From assembly GCF_001425265.1 (NCBI RefSeq), contig NZ_LMEC01000003.1, positions 33,310-97,309 on the forward strand: DNA of 64,000 nucleotides. Direction: 5' to 3'. Under the pieces are notes generated by a model. That model was not told where the DNA came from and did no database searches. It saw only the letters and a list, made by a program, of their open reading frames with translations. Shown here piece after piece: positions 48,311 through 64,000 of the stretch; the first letter of the stretch is position 1; every line of letters begins with the position of its first letter. The position numbers and the translations under genes are program-made. This DNA is from Massilia sp. Root418. Its GTDB lineage: Bacteria > Pseudomonadota > Gammaproteobacteria > Burkholderiales > Burkholderiaceae_D.

Positions 48311-48913
48311 TCAATTCTCCTCGACGCGGCTGGCGTAGGTCAGATCCGTTTCATCGCCCCACACAAATACCTTCGGCTCCTGCAATACGTGCACCAGAAA
48401 TTGCTGGCGCTCGCGCAGGCGGCGCCGAAAATCCGGCAGCGTATAAAGATTGGGATTAATCTTGCGGCGCAGAATACGCTCGGCAACCGGCAGACGCGAC
48501 AGCAATTCGCCGTAGCTGGTGTTGTCGCCAATCAGCAGCAATTCTATCTTGTCCTCACTGGCTTCCTGTTCCTTGGCGGTGGCGCCGTACACAAAGGCCA
48601 CATTCAGCTGGTCCCCAAGCGGCGAGAGCGCGGAATTAAGCACGCTCACCAGGCCGAAAGTTTTACGGACCAGGCTGGATAATTCCGCGTACACCAGGCT
48701 TTCCTTGTTCGGACGGAAGCGGCGCACATTGCCGATGCGCTCAGAGACGATCAAACCCGAATCATGAAGGCGGCGCAATTCGCGTTGCGCGGACGCGCTG
48801 CCCAGTCCCGTGAGGCGCATGATTTCGTTGAGGTGGAAACCGTCATTAACGCGCACGAACATCAGGCCGAGCAGCTTCTGCTGGGCGGGGGTGAAGAGGG
48901 CTTGGGCGATCAT
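48311..48913 (-). CDS. Winged-helix DNA-binding protein with nucleotidyltransferase-like domain
   Basis: A 200-residue protein. Residues about 1-75 are an ArsR/MarR-like winged helix (FHLNEIMRLTGLGSASAQRELRRLHDSGLIVSERIGNVRRF). Residues about 95-150 follow the MNT-type nucleotidyltransferase pattern (NVAFVYGATAKEQEASEDKIELLLIGD), but the usual GS and DxD are changed to GA and EDKIE, so it may be inactive. Such fusions occur as autoregulated or antitoxin-like regulators. I chose the ATG at 48913, which opens directly into the winged helix. It is cotranscribed with the Mpo1-like gene, which it may control. The function is not established. Confidence 0.7.
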   Translation of the reverse strand: MIAQALFTPAQQKLLGLMFVRVNDGFHLNEIMRLTGLGSASAQRELRRLHDSGLIVSERIGNVRRFRPNKESLVYAELSSLVRKTFGLVSVLNSALSPLGDQLNVAFVYGATAKEQEASEDKIELLLIGDNTSYGELLSRLPVAERILRRKINPNLYTLPDFRRRLRERQQFLVHVLQEPKVFVWGDETDLTYASRVEEN

Positions 48914-49551
48914 GGGCCAAATCTTAGCACGGATAAGCCAGCATCTGGCATAGCATTCGGTAGCCGCGCGGGCGGAAGCCGCATTCTGCCGTGCACCATG
49001 TGGCGCCAGCTGGACGCATCGCACAGCCTCCCCTGCTCCCGTACGTCAACACTGCCTTTCCATCTCAACAGGAGCGAACATGTCTTCCTCTCTTCCGAAG
49101 GACGAAGCAGGCGGCTTTATGTTGCACCATGGATATTAACGACGTGCACCATGAGGCGGAGCGGGCCAGTATGCGCGTACGGCCATCATAACTCTGCTAT
49201 TAACTGTTGCTGCGCGCTGGAGCACATTCGGACATAGAAGAGCGGAGCCGGAAATCCCGGAACCCGGGCAGTGCATCATATCGGCGGAGAATTGTTCAAG
49301 GCTATCCGCCTGACGTGAAGGATGCCTGCGGCGCGGACGAAAAGACGAGAATGCGAATTAAGGACCAGCGGAGCGTTGTCTTATTCACGCTCATCCAGGC
49401 CAGTACGCATGCCACGTCCTGATTTGATCGGCGAACAGGAAAAAGCCATGGCGCCATCGTGTGTCAGTACCCCTATATGCTACCGCTCCAAAGAAGCGAC
49501 ATTCATGGCAGAATAGGCGTCTCCTCAGATCAACAACCCTTATGGTCCCGT
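48914..49551. other. Gene-poor accessory gap
   Basis: A 638-bp stretch with no convincing gene. Base use is more even than in the neighbours, and stop codons occur in all frames. Near the left end is the probable promoter of the minus-strand winged-helix gene. One short reading frame with a good ribosome site begins at 49080 (listed separately). Other small frames, such as one starting at 49130 that overlaps it, have no family features that I can recognise. The region may contain remains of deleted genes. Confidence 0.6.
49080..49139 (+). CDS. Possible 19-residue small protein
   Basis: An ATG with the ribosome site CAGGAG six bases upstream is followed by 19 codons and TAA. The peptide reads MSSSLPKDEAGGFMLHHGY. 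The good spacing of the ribosome site is the only support; the peptide matches no family I know and could be chance or the remnant of a longer gene. Start codons of further small frames overlap its end. Confidence 0.2.
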   Translation: MSSSLPKDEAGGFMLHHGY

Positions 49552-50058
49552 ATGAAATTAGTTGAAGCGCAAACTGACGACCTATGCCGAATCGTCGATA
49601 TCGTCAACGAAGCTTATCGCGGAACCGGCTGGACGAGTGAGGCGGAACTGATTAGCGGGCCGCGCGTGGATCTGCAAACCTTGCAGGAAATCGCCGGCGG
49701 CGGCAGCACAACCGTATTTGCGGCCAAGGATGAGAATATCGGCTTACTCGGCTGCGTATCCCTCAGCCCGGGCGACGACAGCCAATGGTATCTTTCCATG
49801 CTGGCGGTTAATCCAGCCATTCAGGCCGGCGGCACAGGCAAAGCCATTATGGCCGCTGCGGAAAGTTATGCCCGCGAGCACGGCGCCACCGCTATCAAGA
49901 TTTCTGTCATCCAGCAGCGCGACAGCCTGATCGCGTGGTACGAGCGGCGCGGCTACCGCAAAACCGGTGCAGTCCTGCCCTTCCCCTACGACGATCCCAG
50001 CGTCGGCATCCCGCTGCGCGACGATTTGGCGCTGCTGACGCTAACCAAGCCACTGTAA
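49552..50058 (+). CDS. GNAT-family N-acetyltransferase
   Basis: A 168-residue acetyltransferase. The GNAT core is clear: WYLSMLAVNPAIQAGGTGKAIM, in which QAGGTG is the acetyl-CoA pyrophosphate loop (Q/RxxGxG), preceded by the beta-4 strand and followed by the ESYAREHGATAIKISVIQQR strand and DSLIAWYERRGYRKTG. It transfers acetyl from acetyl-CoA to an amine; the substrate is unknown. I chose the ATG at 49552 because it opens the fold (MKLVEAQTDDLCRIVDIVNEAY); the frame upstream has no matching sequence. It stands alone and is less GC-rich than the surrounding genes. Confidence 0.85.
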   Translation: MKLVEAQTDDLCRIVDIVNEAYRGTGWTSEAELISGPRVDLQTLQEIAGGGSTTVFAAKDENIGLLGCVSLSPGDDSQWYLSMLAVNPAIQAGGTGKAIMAAAESYAREHGATAIKISVIQQRDSLIAWYERRGYRKTGAVLPFPYDDPSVGIPLRDDLALLTLTKPL

Positions 50059-50156
50059 ATCCTGCTTTACATTCGGCGCAAATGTGCCATCCTGTAGTTG
50101 TGAGGTGCTGCTGTTCCGGATTGACTCAAGCTACCGGGCGGGTACATCACAGAAGT

Positions 50157-50195
50157 AAGGGGGCCGCTTTCGTAGTGGCCCCTTCTATTTTGCTT
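50157..50195 (+). terminator. Probable terminator after the GNAT gene
   Basis: AAGGGGGCC and GGCCCCTT form a strong stem (one bulged G) around a short loop, followed by the T-rich run CTATTTTGCTT. It lies about 100 bases after the GNAT stop. Confidence 0.5.
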
Positions 50196-50281
50196 GCTCA
50201 CTGCGCAAAGCAAGCTGCGCGGTATCAACTCCCCACCGGCCCGGCCATGCCACCATACTCCTTCAATCCATGGGAGCCGCG

Positions 50282-51283
50282 ATGGCAGACAACTACGATA
50301 CGCCTTGGAAAAACACGGTCCGCGCTTATTTCCCGGAGTTTATGGCCTTCTATTTTCCGGCCGCGCACGCTGACATCAACTGGACGCAGCCGATCGAATT
50401 TCTTGACCAGGAGTTGGCCCAGCTGGCAACCGATGCTGTGATCGGACCGCGCCGTGTCGACAACCTGGTGAGGGTCAGTACGCTCAGCTCGCCGGAGCAA
50501 GCAGTCCTGGTGCACGTGGAAGTCCAGAACTGGCCCGGCCGCAATTTTGCCGAGCGGATCTTTATCTACAATTACCGCATCTATGACCGTCATCGGGGTC
50601 CGGTCGCATCGATGGCCGTCACCGCCGACAGCGGCTTGCGCAGCCCGCCGAACCGTTTTGGCTACGAGGCCTTCGGCTGCAGCCTCTGGCTGGACTTCGC
50701 CGTGGTTTCCCTGGCCCGCTACGCGCGGGATCTTGATCATTTATTACAAAGCAACAATCCATTTGCCTTTTTGACGGCGGCGCATGTGCTGGCGCTGCGC
50801 ACTCGGCTCAAGCATGACGACCGTTACGCCGCCAAGCTGCACCTGATTGAGCAGCTTTACGAGCGCAATTGGGACAGCGGGCGTACCATGGACTTCGCGC
50901 GAGCGATAGGCTGGATGATGCGCTTGCCCGCTGAGATGGAAACCAGCCTGTGGCAAGAAATCGAGCAGAAGAGAAAGGAGCATGCCGTGGAATATTTACT
51001 GCCGTTTGAGCGGGAGGCGCTCGAAAAGGGCCTACAAAAGGGCCTGCTAGAGGGACTGGAGAAGGGCCTGGAAAAGGGCATTGAAGAAGGCCTCCAACAA
51101 GGCCGGCAACGCGGGCAGGCTGAATTGATAGCGCGCCAGGCGAGCAAGCGCTTCGGACCGTTGCCCGATTCCATTCAGCAGAGGCTGGCTGAGGCGAGCA
51201 CCGAGCAGCTGGGTGCATGGGCCGACGCCTTGCTGGGTGCGGACACGCTGGACGACATCTTCGGACCGCAGCAGACGGCCTAA
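50282..51283 (+). CDS. Rpn/YhgA-like PD-(D/E)XK nuclease-family protein
   Basis: A 333-residue protein of the Rpn (recombination-promoting nuclease)/DUF4351 type. The N-terminal half has the PD-(D/E)XK-like core: DAVIGPRRVDNLVRV with the first Asp and QAVLVHVEVQNWPG with the E-x-Q, then ERIFIYNYRIYDRH. The C-terminal third is a charged helix of EKGL repeats (EKGLQKGLLEGLEKGLEKG) and a DUF4351-like tail (LIARQASKRFGPLPDSIQQRL). Such proteins are probable DNA endonucleases, often mobile-element linked. I chose the ATG at 50282 with GGGAG upstream; another ATG four codons earlier has a poorer site. It ends at a shared terminator with rpoC. Confidence 0.85.
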   Translation: MADNYDTPWKNTVRAYFPEFMAFYFPAAHADINWTQPIEFLDQELAQLATDAVIGPRRVDNLVRVSTLSSPEQAVLVHVEVQNWPGRNFAERIFIYNYRIYDRHRGPVASMAVTADSGLRSPPNRFGYEAFGCSLWLDFAVVSLARYARDLDHLLQSNNPFAFLTAAHVLALRTRLKHDDRYAAKLHLIEQLYERNWDSGRTMDFARAIGWMMRLPAEMETSLWQEIEQKRKEHAVEYLLPFEREALEKGLQKGLLEGLEKGLEKGIEEGLQQGRQRGQAELIARQASKRFGPLPDSIQQRLAEASTEQLGAWADALLGADTLDDIFGPQQTA

Positions 51284-51312
51284 AAAAAAACGCCACCCGA
51301 AGGTGGCGTTTT
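51282..51312. terminator. Bidirectional rho-independent terminator between rpn-like gene and rpoC
   Basis: A run of nine A, then stem CGCCACC / GGTGGCG around CGAA, then TTTT. It reads as a terminator on both strands and separates the convergent rpn-like gene from the rpoBC operon. Confidence 0.9.
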
Positions 51313-51329
51313 GCTTTGGCGCTTGGAGA

Positions 51330-55553
<4,224 letters not shown>

Positions 55554-55585
55554 GTATCACTCCAGGTGATTGAATTCTTAAAACT

Positions 55586-55609
55586 GCCCCGCCGCACAGG
55601 CGGCGGGGC
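55586..55609 (-). promoter_or_regulatory. Stem-loop between rpoB and rpoC
   Basis: GCCCCGCCG and CGGCGGGGC form a perfect nine-pair stem with the loop CACAGG (24 bases). No U run follows, so it is not a classical terminator; it probably protects or processes the rpoBC mRNA. Confidence 0.6.
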
Positions 55610-55632
55610 GTGCCGTGAATCTAGCCGAAGCC

Positions 55633-59742
<4,110 letters not shown>

Positions 59743-59915
59743 GGACACTCCGTGAGTGACAGAAAGGATAGAAAATTCAGGTTTTGCAAGGTGCGCTGCG
59801 GAACGAACGTCACACAGACGAAACCTCAAGCCTCTATCATTTCAGGTCGATATGATCAAACTGCGGCGCAATGATGTGACAACTACGCGCTACAAATACG
59901 ACAAAGACGACAAAG

Positions 59916-59966
59916 GAGCCAAAGCCGGCATTCCTCCCTTTCGGAAGGAATACCTCACTTTGGCTC
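59916..59966 (-). promoter_or_regulatory. Attenuator/processing hairpin between rplL and rpoB
   Basis: In minus-strand mRNA sense, GAGCCAAAG and CTTTGGCTC make an outer stem and GGTATTCCTTCC with GGGAGGAATGCC an inner stem with loop GAAAG. No long U run follows. In Escherichia coli the same interval holds an attenuator and RNase III site that lowers rpoBC expression relative to rplJL; the position here is equivalent, so the same role is likely. Confidence 0.7.
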
Positions 59967-59996
59967 GGGCGAAAACTGCTCGCCGGTACAACTAGA

Positions 59997-60371
59997 TTAC
60001 TTCAGATCGGCCTTGGCGCCAGCTTCTTCCAGCTTTTTCTTGCCGGCTTCAGCGTCAGCTTTCGACAGGGCTTCTTTCACGACTTTTGGTGCGCCGTCAA
60101 CTACGTCTTTAGCTTCTTTCAGGCCCAGACCGGTGATTTCGCGAACAACTTTGATCACGCCAACTTTGTTTGCGCCAACTTCGGACAGAACCAGGTTGAA
60201 TTCGGTCTGCTCTTCAACTGCTGCGCCAGCTGCTGCGCCGCCGGCTGCTGGAGCGGCCATTGCTGCTGCCGACACGCCGAATTTTTCTTCGAAAGCTTTA
60301 ACCAGGTCGTTCAGGTCCATTACGGACATTTCGGACACTGCGTTCAGGATATCGTCTTTGGAAATTGCCAT
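59997..60371 (-). CDS. rplL: 50S ribosomal protein L7/L12
   Basis: A 124-residue acidic stalk protein. It has the N-terminal dimerisation helices ([33 protein letters not shown] style), an Ala/Gly-rich hinge ([15 protein letters not shown]) and the C-terminal factor-binding domain ending [27 protein letters not shown]. It recruits translation factors to the ribosome through L10. It follows rplJ after a 76-base gap. Confidence 0.98.
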   Translation of the reverse strand: MAISKDDILNAVSEMSVMDLNDLVKAFEEKFGVSAAAMAAPAAGGAAAGAAVEEQTEFNLVLSEVGANKVGVIKVVREITGLGLKEAKDVVDGAPKVVKEALSKADAEAGKKKLEEAGAKADLK

Positions 60372-60447
60372 TTGAAACTCCTAATTTATTTGTATGCTAC
60401 AGAATTGTTTACTTGAGAAAAAAAGCGCGATGCTGTTGCCGTAGCAA

Positions 60448-60978
60448 TTAAGCAGCGGCGGTTTCTTCGGCTGCAGGAGCAGCTTCCGAACCTTCGCCTT
60501 TTTTCGCTGCCAGAGCAGCCAGACCACGTGCAAAGCCCGATACCGGAGCCAGCATAACGCCCAACAGCTGCGAGATGAGGACTTCACGGCTAGGAATGCT
60601 CGCCAGCGCGGTAACAGCAGCTTTATCCAGCTGCTTACCTGCGTAGTTGCCGGCGATGATGACCAGTTTGTCGTTGGTTTTGGCGAAGTCGTTGATGACT
60701 TTCGCTGCTGCAACGGCATCATCCGAGATCGAGTAGATCAGCGGACCGGTCATGCTGTCAGCCAGGGCGGCGAACTGCGTACCTTCTACTGCACGGCGGG
60801 CCAGGGTGTTCTTCAGAACACGCAGGTATACGCCTTGGGTACGCGCTTTAGCACGAAGTTGCGTCAAGTGAGCAACCTGGATGCCACGGTACTCGGCCAC
60901 GACCACGGTTTGCGCAGTTGCTACTTTTGCGGAAACTTCGGCTACGACGGCCTTTTTGTCATTCAGATTGAGACCCAC
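60448..60978 (-). CDS. rplJ: 50S ribosomal protein L10
   Basis: A 176-residue L10 stalk-base protein; [20 protein letters not shown] at the start and [38 protein letters not shown] are its core. I chose the GTG at 60978 with AGGAGG six bases upstream; a TTG at 60984 would touch that ribosome site and is unlikely. The C-terminal tail is Ala/Glu-rich ([15 protein letters not shown]). L10 binds L7/L12 dimers and, in bacteria, represses its own mRNA through the leader upstream. Confidence 0.97.
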   Translation of the reverse strand: MGLNLNDKKAVVAEVSAKVATAQTVVVAEYRGIQVAHLTQLRAKARTQGVYLRVLKNTLARRAVEGTQFAALADSMTGPLIYSISDDAVAAAKVINDFAKTNDKLVIIAGNYAGKQLDKAAVTALASIPSREVLISQLLGVMLAPVSGFARGLAALAAKKGEGSEAAPAAEETAAA

Positions 60979-60984
60979 GGTCAA

Positions 60985-61210
60985 CCTCCTTAAATGATGT
61001 TTGGCAAATGCCGCACATCGGTTCGAACAACGGCGTCCGAGGTTAGGAGTCCAATGGACTGCAAAACTTGTTCGGGTACACCATCTGCGTTGGGCGCTTG
61101 TGGCGATTAAGCGGAAAGCCTGCCTGCTGCCCCCACCCCAACGGTCTTTGATTGCCTGGCGGCTTGCACCGCCAGCCCAAAGATGCGCCCGGTTTGCACC
61201 GGGACTTAAT
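60985..61210 (-). promoter_or_regulatory. L10 leader: structured rplJL autoregulatory region
   Basis: A highly structured stretch upstream of rplJ. Visible stems: CGAACAA (61024-61030) with TTGTTCG (61068-61074), enclosing the hairpin AGTCC-AAT-GGACT; CGTTGGG (61088-61094) with CCCAACG (61137-61143); CTGGCGG/CCGCCAG (61156-61175); and CCCGG/CCGGG (61188-61203). The position and nested stems fit the L10 leader through which the L10-L12 complex represses translation of rplJ and rplL. The exact L10 site is not shown. Confidence 0.6.
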
Positions 61211-61215
61211 TCTTT

Positions 61216-61251
61216 GGCGGGTTACGGCGCTGCGCGCCTGACCCGCCCTAC
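61216..61251. repeat. REP-like palindrome 6 inside the ribosomal operon
   Basis: A single diverged copy, GGCGGGTTACGGCGC with closing CGCCTGACCCGCC, then CTACG. It lies eight bases after the rplA stop, at the boundary between rplA and the L10 leader. It is an unusual place for a mobile-type palindrome. Confidence 0.8.
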
Positions 61252-61257
61252 GCCTGC

Positions 61258-61953
61258 TTAGGCTGCCAGGCCAGCGTGGTCCACACGGACGCCAGCGCCC
61301 ATGGTCGACGAGATCGCTACTTTGCGCAGGTACACGCCTTTCGACGATGCCGGCTTGGCCTTGTTCAGCGCTTCGATCAGGGCAACCAGGTTGCGCTTCA
61401 GATCGGCGTCGTCGAAGGACTTGCGGCCGATGGTGGCGTGGATGATACCAGCCTTGTCGGTACGGTACTGAACCTGGCCGGCTTTCGCGTTTTTCACGGC
61501 GGTAGCAACGTCAGGGGTAACAGTGCCAACCTTCGGGTTAGGCATCAGGCCGCGTGGGCCCAGGATCTGGCCCAGGGTACCAACGATACGCATGGTGTCT
61601 GGCGAAGCGATGACGATGTCGAAAGGCATGTCGCCGGCTTTGACGCGCTCGGCCAGGTCTTCCATACCAACAACGTCGGCGCCGGCTGCTTTAGCCGCTT
61701 CAGCCTTTTCGCCCGAAGCGAACACGGCTACGCGTACGGTCTTGCCGGTGCCAGCTGGCAGCACGACGGAACCACGCACAACCTGGTCGGATTTCTTAGG
61801 ATCCACACCCAGCTGTACCGACACGTCGATCGATTCGTTGAACTTGGCGGTGGCCAGTTCTTTGATCAGAGCAACTGCGTTGTCGAAAGCGTACACTTTG
61901 GTACGGTCTACTTTAGCCTTGATGGCTTGAGCGCGTTTGGACAGTTTTGCCAT
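61258..61953 (-). CDS. rplA: 50S ribosomal protein L1
   Basis: A 231-residue L1 protein. It starts [22 protein letters not shown] and carries the family signature [23 protein letters not shown]. The C-terminus ([19 protein letters not shown]) is typical. It forms the mobile L1 stalk on the large subunit and in many bacteria represses the rplKA mRNA. It starts two bases after the rplK stop, so the two are coupled. Confidence 0.98.
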   Translation of the reverse strand: MAKLSKRAQAIKAKVDRTKVYAFDNAVALIKELATAKFNESIDVSVQLGVDPKKSDQVVRGSVVLPAGTGKTVRVAVFASGEKAEAAKAAGADVVGMEDLAERVKAGDMPFDIVIASPDTMRIVGTLGQILGPRGLMPNPKVGTVTPDVATAVKNAKAGQVQYRTDKAGIIHATIGRKSFDDADLKRNLVALIEALNKAKPASSKGVYLRKVAISSTMGAGVRVDHAGLAA

Positions 61954-61955
61954 GA

Positions 61956-62387
61956 TTAGATGCCCTCTACCGTGATGCCCATCGAACGTGCGGAACCAGC
62001 GATGGTACGCACTGCTGCGTCCATGTCGGCGGCGGTCAGGTCCGGGGTCTTCAGTTTTGCGATTTCTTCAGCTTGGGCGCGGGTCAGCTTGCCGACTTTG
62101 TCGGTATGTGGCTTCGGCGAACCCTTGGTGACGCCCGAGTGCTTCTTGATCAGGTACGTCGCTGGAGGGGTCTTCATCACGAAGGTGAAGGACTTGTCGG
62201 CGAAGGCGGTGATCACGACCGGGATCGGCATGCCTGGTTCCATACCCTGGGTCTGCGCGTTGAACGCTTTGCAGAATTCCATGATGTTCAGACCGCGCTG
62301 ACCCAGCGCTGGACCGATTGGAGGGGATGGGTTTGCTTTACCGGCTGGCACTTGCAGCTTGATAAAGCCAATGATTTTCTTTGCCAT
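61956..62387 (-). CDS. rplK: 50S ribosomal protein L11
   Basis: A 143-residue L11 protein: it begins [20 protein letters not shown], continues [23 protein letters not shown] and ends with [17 protein letters not shown]. It forms the GTPase-associated centre with L10 and 23S rRNA and is the site of RelA sensing. A 114-base gap to nusG probably holds the rplKA promoter and L1 site. AGGAAG precedes the ATG at 62387. Confidence 0.98.
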   Translation of the reverse strand: MAKKIIGFIKLQVPAGKANPSPPIGPALGQRGLNIMEFCKAFNAQTQGMEPGMPIPVVITAFADKSFTFVMKTPPATYLIKKHSGVTKGSPKPHTDKVGKLTRAQAEEIAKLKTPDLTAADMDAAVRTIAGSARSMGITVEGI

Positions 62388-62501
62388 TTGGGCACTTCCT
62401 ATCTTTGGGTTTGAGTAGTAGCGCCCCGCCGGTACAGCTTGGCAGGGCTCCTCTTGGTGGATTCGGCCGGAGCCGCGCTCCGTGGGCGCTTGCTGCTAAA
62501 C

Positions 62502-63122
62502 TTAAACCTTCTCGACCTGGCCGAACTCAAGTTCAACCGGGGTGGCGCGGCCGAAGATGGTGACCGAGACGCGCACCTTGGACTTCTCGTAGTTCACTTC
62601 TTCCACGTTGCCGTTGAAGTCGGTGAACGGACCGTCCTTGATGCGGACCTGCTCGCCCACTTCGTACAGCACTTTCGGACGCGGCTTCTCAACGCCTTCC
62701 TGCATTTGCTGCATGATCTTGTCGATCTCGCGCGCAGGAATCGGAGTAGGCTTGTTCGATTTGCCGCCGATGAAGCCGGTCACCTTGCTGGTGTTTTTCA
62801 CCAGGTGCCAGGTTTCGTCGGTCATCTCCATTTCCACCAGCACATAGCCGGGGAAGAAACGGCGCTCGGTGACGGACTTCTGGCCATTCTTGACTTCCAC
62901 CACTTCTTCGGTGGGGACCAGGATCTGGCCGAACTGGTCTTGCATGCCGGCGCGCTCGACGCGCTCGGTCAGCGCACGCTGGACGCTCTTTTCCATACCG
63001 GAATAAGCGTGCACAACATACCAACGCTTATTGCTGACTGGCGTGCTCAGCGGTGCGGCGGCATCTTGTGCCGGTGCCGGAACTTCGCCCGGCACGTCGT
63101 CTTGCTGCACATTTTCGCTCAT
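62502..63122 (-). CDS. nusG: Transcription termination/antitermination factor NusG
   Basis: A 206-residue NusG. After an acidic, Pro/Ala-rich N-terminal extension (about 33 residues, an addition common in this family of bacteria) come the NGN domain ([42 protein letters not shown]) and the KOW domain ([20 protein letters not shown]). It binds RNA polymerase and links it to Rho or the ribosome. The ATG at 63122 overlaps the secE stop codon (TAATG), so translation is coupled. An in-frame ATG four codons earlier is less likely. Confidence 0.97.
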   Translation of the reverse strand: MSENVQQDDVPGEVPAPAQDAAAPLSTPVSNKRWYVVHAYSGMEKSVQRALTERVERAGMQDQFGQILVPTEEVVEVKNGQKSVTERRFFPGYVLVEMEMTDETWHLVKNTSKVTGFIGGKSNKPTPIPAREIDKIMQQMQEGVEKPRPKVLYEVGEQVRIKDGPFTDFNGNVEEVNYEKSKVRVSVTIFGRATPVELEFGQVEKV

Positions 63123-63505
63123 TATTGTTTCCAACCCAGAATCACGTCGTACAACAGGAATTCCAGCAACTTATCCGTGCCCCAGAGGAACACAGCCATT
63201 ACCAATACAAAGGCAAACACGATCATCGTGATTTGCGTTGCTTCTTTGCGCGTAGGCCAAACGACTTTTTTGGTTTCGCGGACGGCTTCTTTGGCGAAAT
63301 TCAGGAAATCGCGGCCGGAGGTAGAGGTGTAAGCAATGCCGGCGGAAATAAGCAAACCACCCACAAGCGCAGCTGCCCGCACCAGGGATGGTTGACCTGC
63401 CAGGTAAAAGAACCCGACTACGCCTGCAATCGCTGCAACCACTGCCAGCACGACTTTGAACTTGTCGTTTGACGTGCTAACGGTTTGCACGGATTGATTA
63501 GACAT
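63122..63505 (-). CDS. secE: Preprotein translocase subunit SecE
   Basis: A 127-residue inner-membrane protein with three spans ([39 protein letters not shown], and [17 protein letters not shown]), like the long enterobacterial form. The conserved amphipathic stretch [19 protein letters not shown] precedes the third span. It clamps SecY in the protein export channel. It is followed directly by nusG, as in most bacteria, and preceded by tRNA-Trp. Confidence 0.97.
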   Translation of the reverse strand: MSNQSVQTVSTSNDKFKVVLAVVAAIAGVVGFFYLAGQPSLVRAAALVGGLLISAGIAYTSTSGRDFLNFAKEAVRETKKVVWPTRKEATQITMIVFAFVLVMAVFLWGTDKLLEFLLYDVILGWKQ

Positions 63506-63540
63506 TCTATTTTACTTTCGGTGCCCTGCACCAGATTCGG

Positions 63541-63616
63541 TGGCAGGGGCGGAGGGCCTCGAACCCCCAACCTTCGGTTTTGGAGACCGACGCTCTGCCA
63601 ATTGAGCTACGCCCCT
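63541..63616 (-). tRNA. tRNA-Trp (anticodon CCA)
   Basis: Reading the minus strand from 63616, the acceptor arm AGGGGCG pairs with CGCCCCT and is followed by G and an encoded CCA end. The anticodon stem TCGGT/ACCGA holds the loop CTCCAAA with anticodon CCA. The T arm has GGTTCGAGGCC. The length is 76 bases. It lies between tuf and secE, its usual place in betaproteobacteria. Confidence 0.97.
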
Positions 63617-63643
63617 ACGTAAAACTTGATCAGTGAATCCGCA

Positions 63644-63652
63644 ATTATAGCA
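63644..63652 (-). promoter_or_regulatory. Extended -10 promoter before tRNA-Trp
   Basis: On the minus strand TGCTATAAT, a perfect -10 with the TGn extension, 28 bases before the mature tRNA end. No -35 hexamer is visible. It may start the tRNA-Trp-secE-nusG transcript. It partly overlaps the adjacent palindrome. Confidence 0.5.
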
Positions 63653-63673
63653 CCCGACTGCAGTCGGGCGCTA
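63648..63673. terminator. Palindrome after tuf
   Basis: TAGC-a-CCCGACTGCAGTCGGG-c-GCTA, a 26-base near-perfect palindrome between tuf and tRNA-Trp. The stem is strong, but the run after it on the tuf strand is TATAATTG and not a U tract. It may be a weak terminator or an RNA processing signal. Confidence 0.4.
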
Positions 63674-63690
63674 GTCTTTGGCGCGAATTC

Positions 63691-64000
63691 TTAGCCGAGG
63701 ATCTTGGCAACGACGCCAGCACCCACGGTACGGCCGCCTTCGCGGATTGCGAAGCGCAGACCTTCTTCCATGGCGATCGGGTTGATCAGCTTGACAGTGA
63801 TCGACACGTTGTCGCCTGGCATAACCATTTCTTTGTCCGCTGGCAGCTCGATCGAACCGGTCACGTCAGTCGTACGGAAGTAGAACTGTGGACGATAGTT
63901 ATTGAAGAACGGGGTGTGACGGCCGCCTTCGTCTTTCGACAGAACATAGATCTCGCCGGTGAAGTGGTTGTGCGGCTTGATCGAGCCTGGCTTCGCCAGA
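63691..64000 (-). CDS. tuf: Elongation factor Tu, C-terminal fragment
   Basis: The 3' end of an EF-Tu gene; the 5' part is beyond the window. Translation from 64000 gives [20 protein letters not shown], then the domain 3 stretch [30 protein letters not shown] and the ending [15 protein letters not shown]. This is the almost invariant C-terminus of EF-Tu. The stop is TAA at 63691-63693. It delivers aminoacyl-tRNA to the ribosome. Confidence 0.97.
   Translation of the reverse strand, partial: LAKPGSIKPHNHFTGEIYVLSKDEGGRHTPFFNNYRPQFYFRTTDVTGSIELPADKEMVMPGDNVSITVKLINPIAMEEGLRFAIREGGRTVGAGVVAKILG

Noticed and set aside
47995..51283. Prophage or integrative element
   Set aside because: No integrase, phage structural gene, or attachment-site repeat is visible; the nearest tRNA is 12 kb away and intact.

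Overview
The window is a GC-rich chromosomal segment of a betaproteobacterium, most likely family Oxalobacteraceae (Massilia/Duganella/Janthinobacterium group). I infer this from the tuf - tRNA-Trp - secE - nusG - rplKAJL - rpoBC order, the sequence character of those proteins, and the surrounding accessory genes. No database search was possible.

Layout. (1) 1-888: the 5' end of a MocR-type regulator, divergent from a small FMN-binding PNPOx-family protein. (2) 923-14904, all minus strand: a ten-gene run. Transcription starts with two tandem TldD/PmbA-family pairs, in each of which the TldD-like member carries a twin-arginine signal. It continues into DUF4159, a MoxR AAA+ ATPase, DUF58, a BatA-like membrane protein, a DUF4175-like membrane protein and a membrane protein with a GATase-like domain. 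Both TldD-like genes are frameshifted at the same point, exactly where a 98-bp perfect repeat between them ends. (3) 15168-17665, plus strand: exported methyltransferase-like protein, aquaporin Z, periplasmic solute-binding-like protein. (4) 17697-21172, minus: serine hydrolase and M1 metallopeptidase. (5) 21235-22034: a manganese (yybP-ykoY) riboswitch in front of a GDT1/UPF0016 cation exporter. (6) 22194-33241, minus: an 8.8-kb cyclic beta-1,2-glucan synthase gene and a cysteine desulfurase / degenerate metallo-beta-lactamase / rhodanese fusion, divergent from a DecR-like Lrp-family regulator. (7) 33370-38700, plus: that regulator, an HPP-CBS membrane protein and two tandem DUF885 proteins. 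(8) 38820-47870, minus: a translationally coupled signalling operon (hybrid kinase, CheR, CheB, second hybrid kinase). (9) 47995-51283: a patch of small accessory genes (Mpo1-like, winged-helix/nucleotidyltransferase-like, GNAT, Rpn/PD-(D/E)XK nuclease-like) and the only gene-poor gap. (10) 51330-64000, minus: rpoC, rpoB, rplL, rplJ, rplA, rplK, nusG, secE, tRNA-Trp and the 3' part of tuf.

A family of short palindromes (core GGCGGGTTA...TAACCCGCC flanked by CTACG/CGTAG) sits at six intergenic sites, three of them as inverted pairs with a full second copy of the same core and one as a more divergent pair. This is a REP/BIME-like element. One copy supplies the stop codon of the serine hydrolase and another lies inside the ribosomal protein operon.

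The best candidates for something undescribed are the exported TldD/PmbA pairs linked to the MoxR membrane operon, where only one partner has a Tat signal (possible hitchhiker export), and the three-domain sulfur-transfer fusion under a probable cysteine-responsive regulator.
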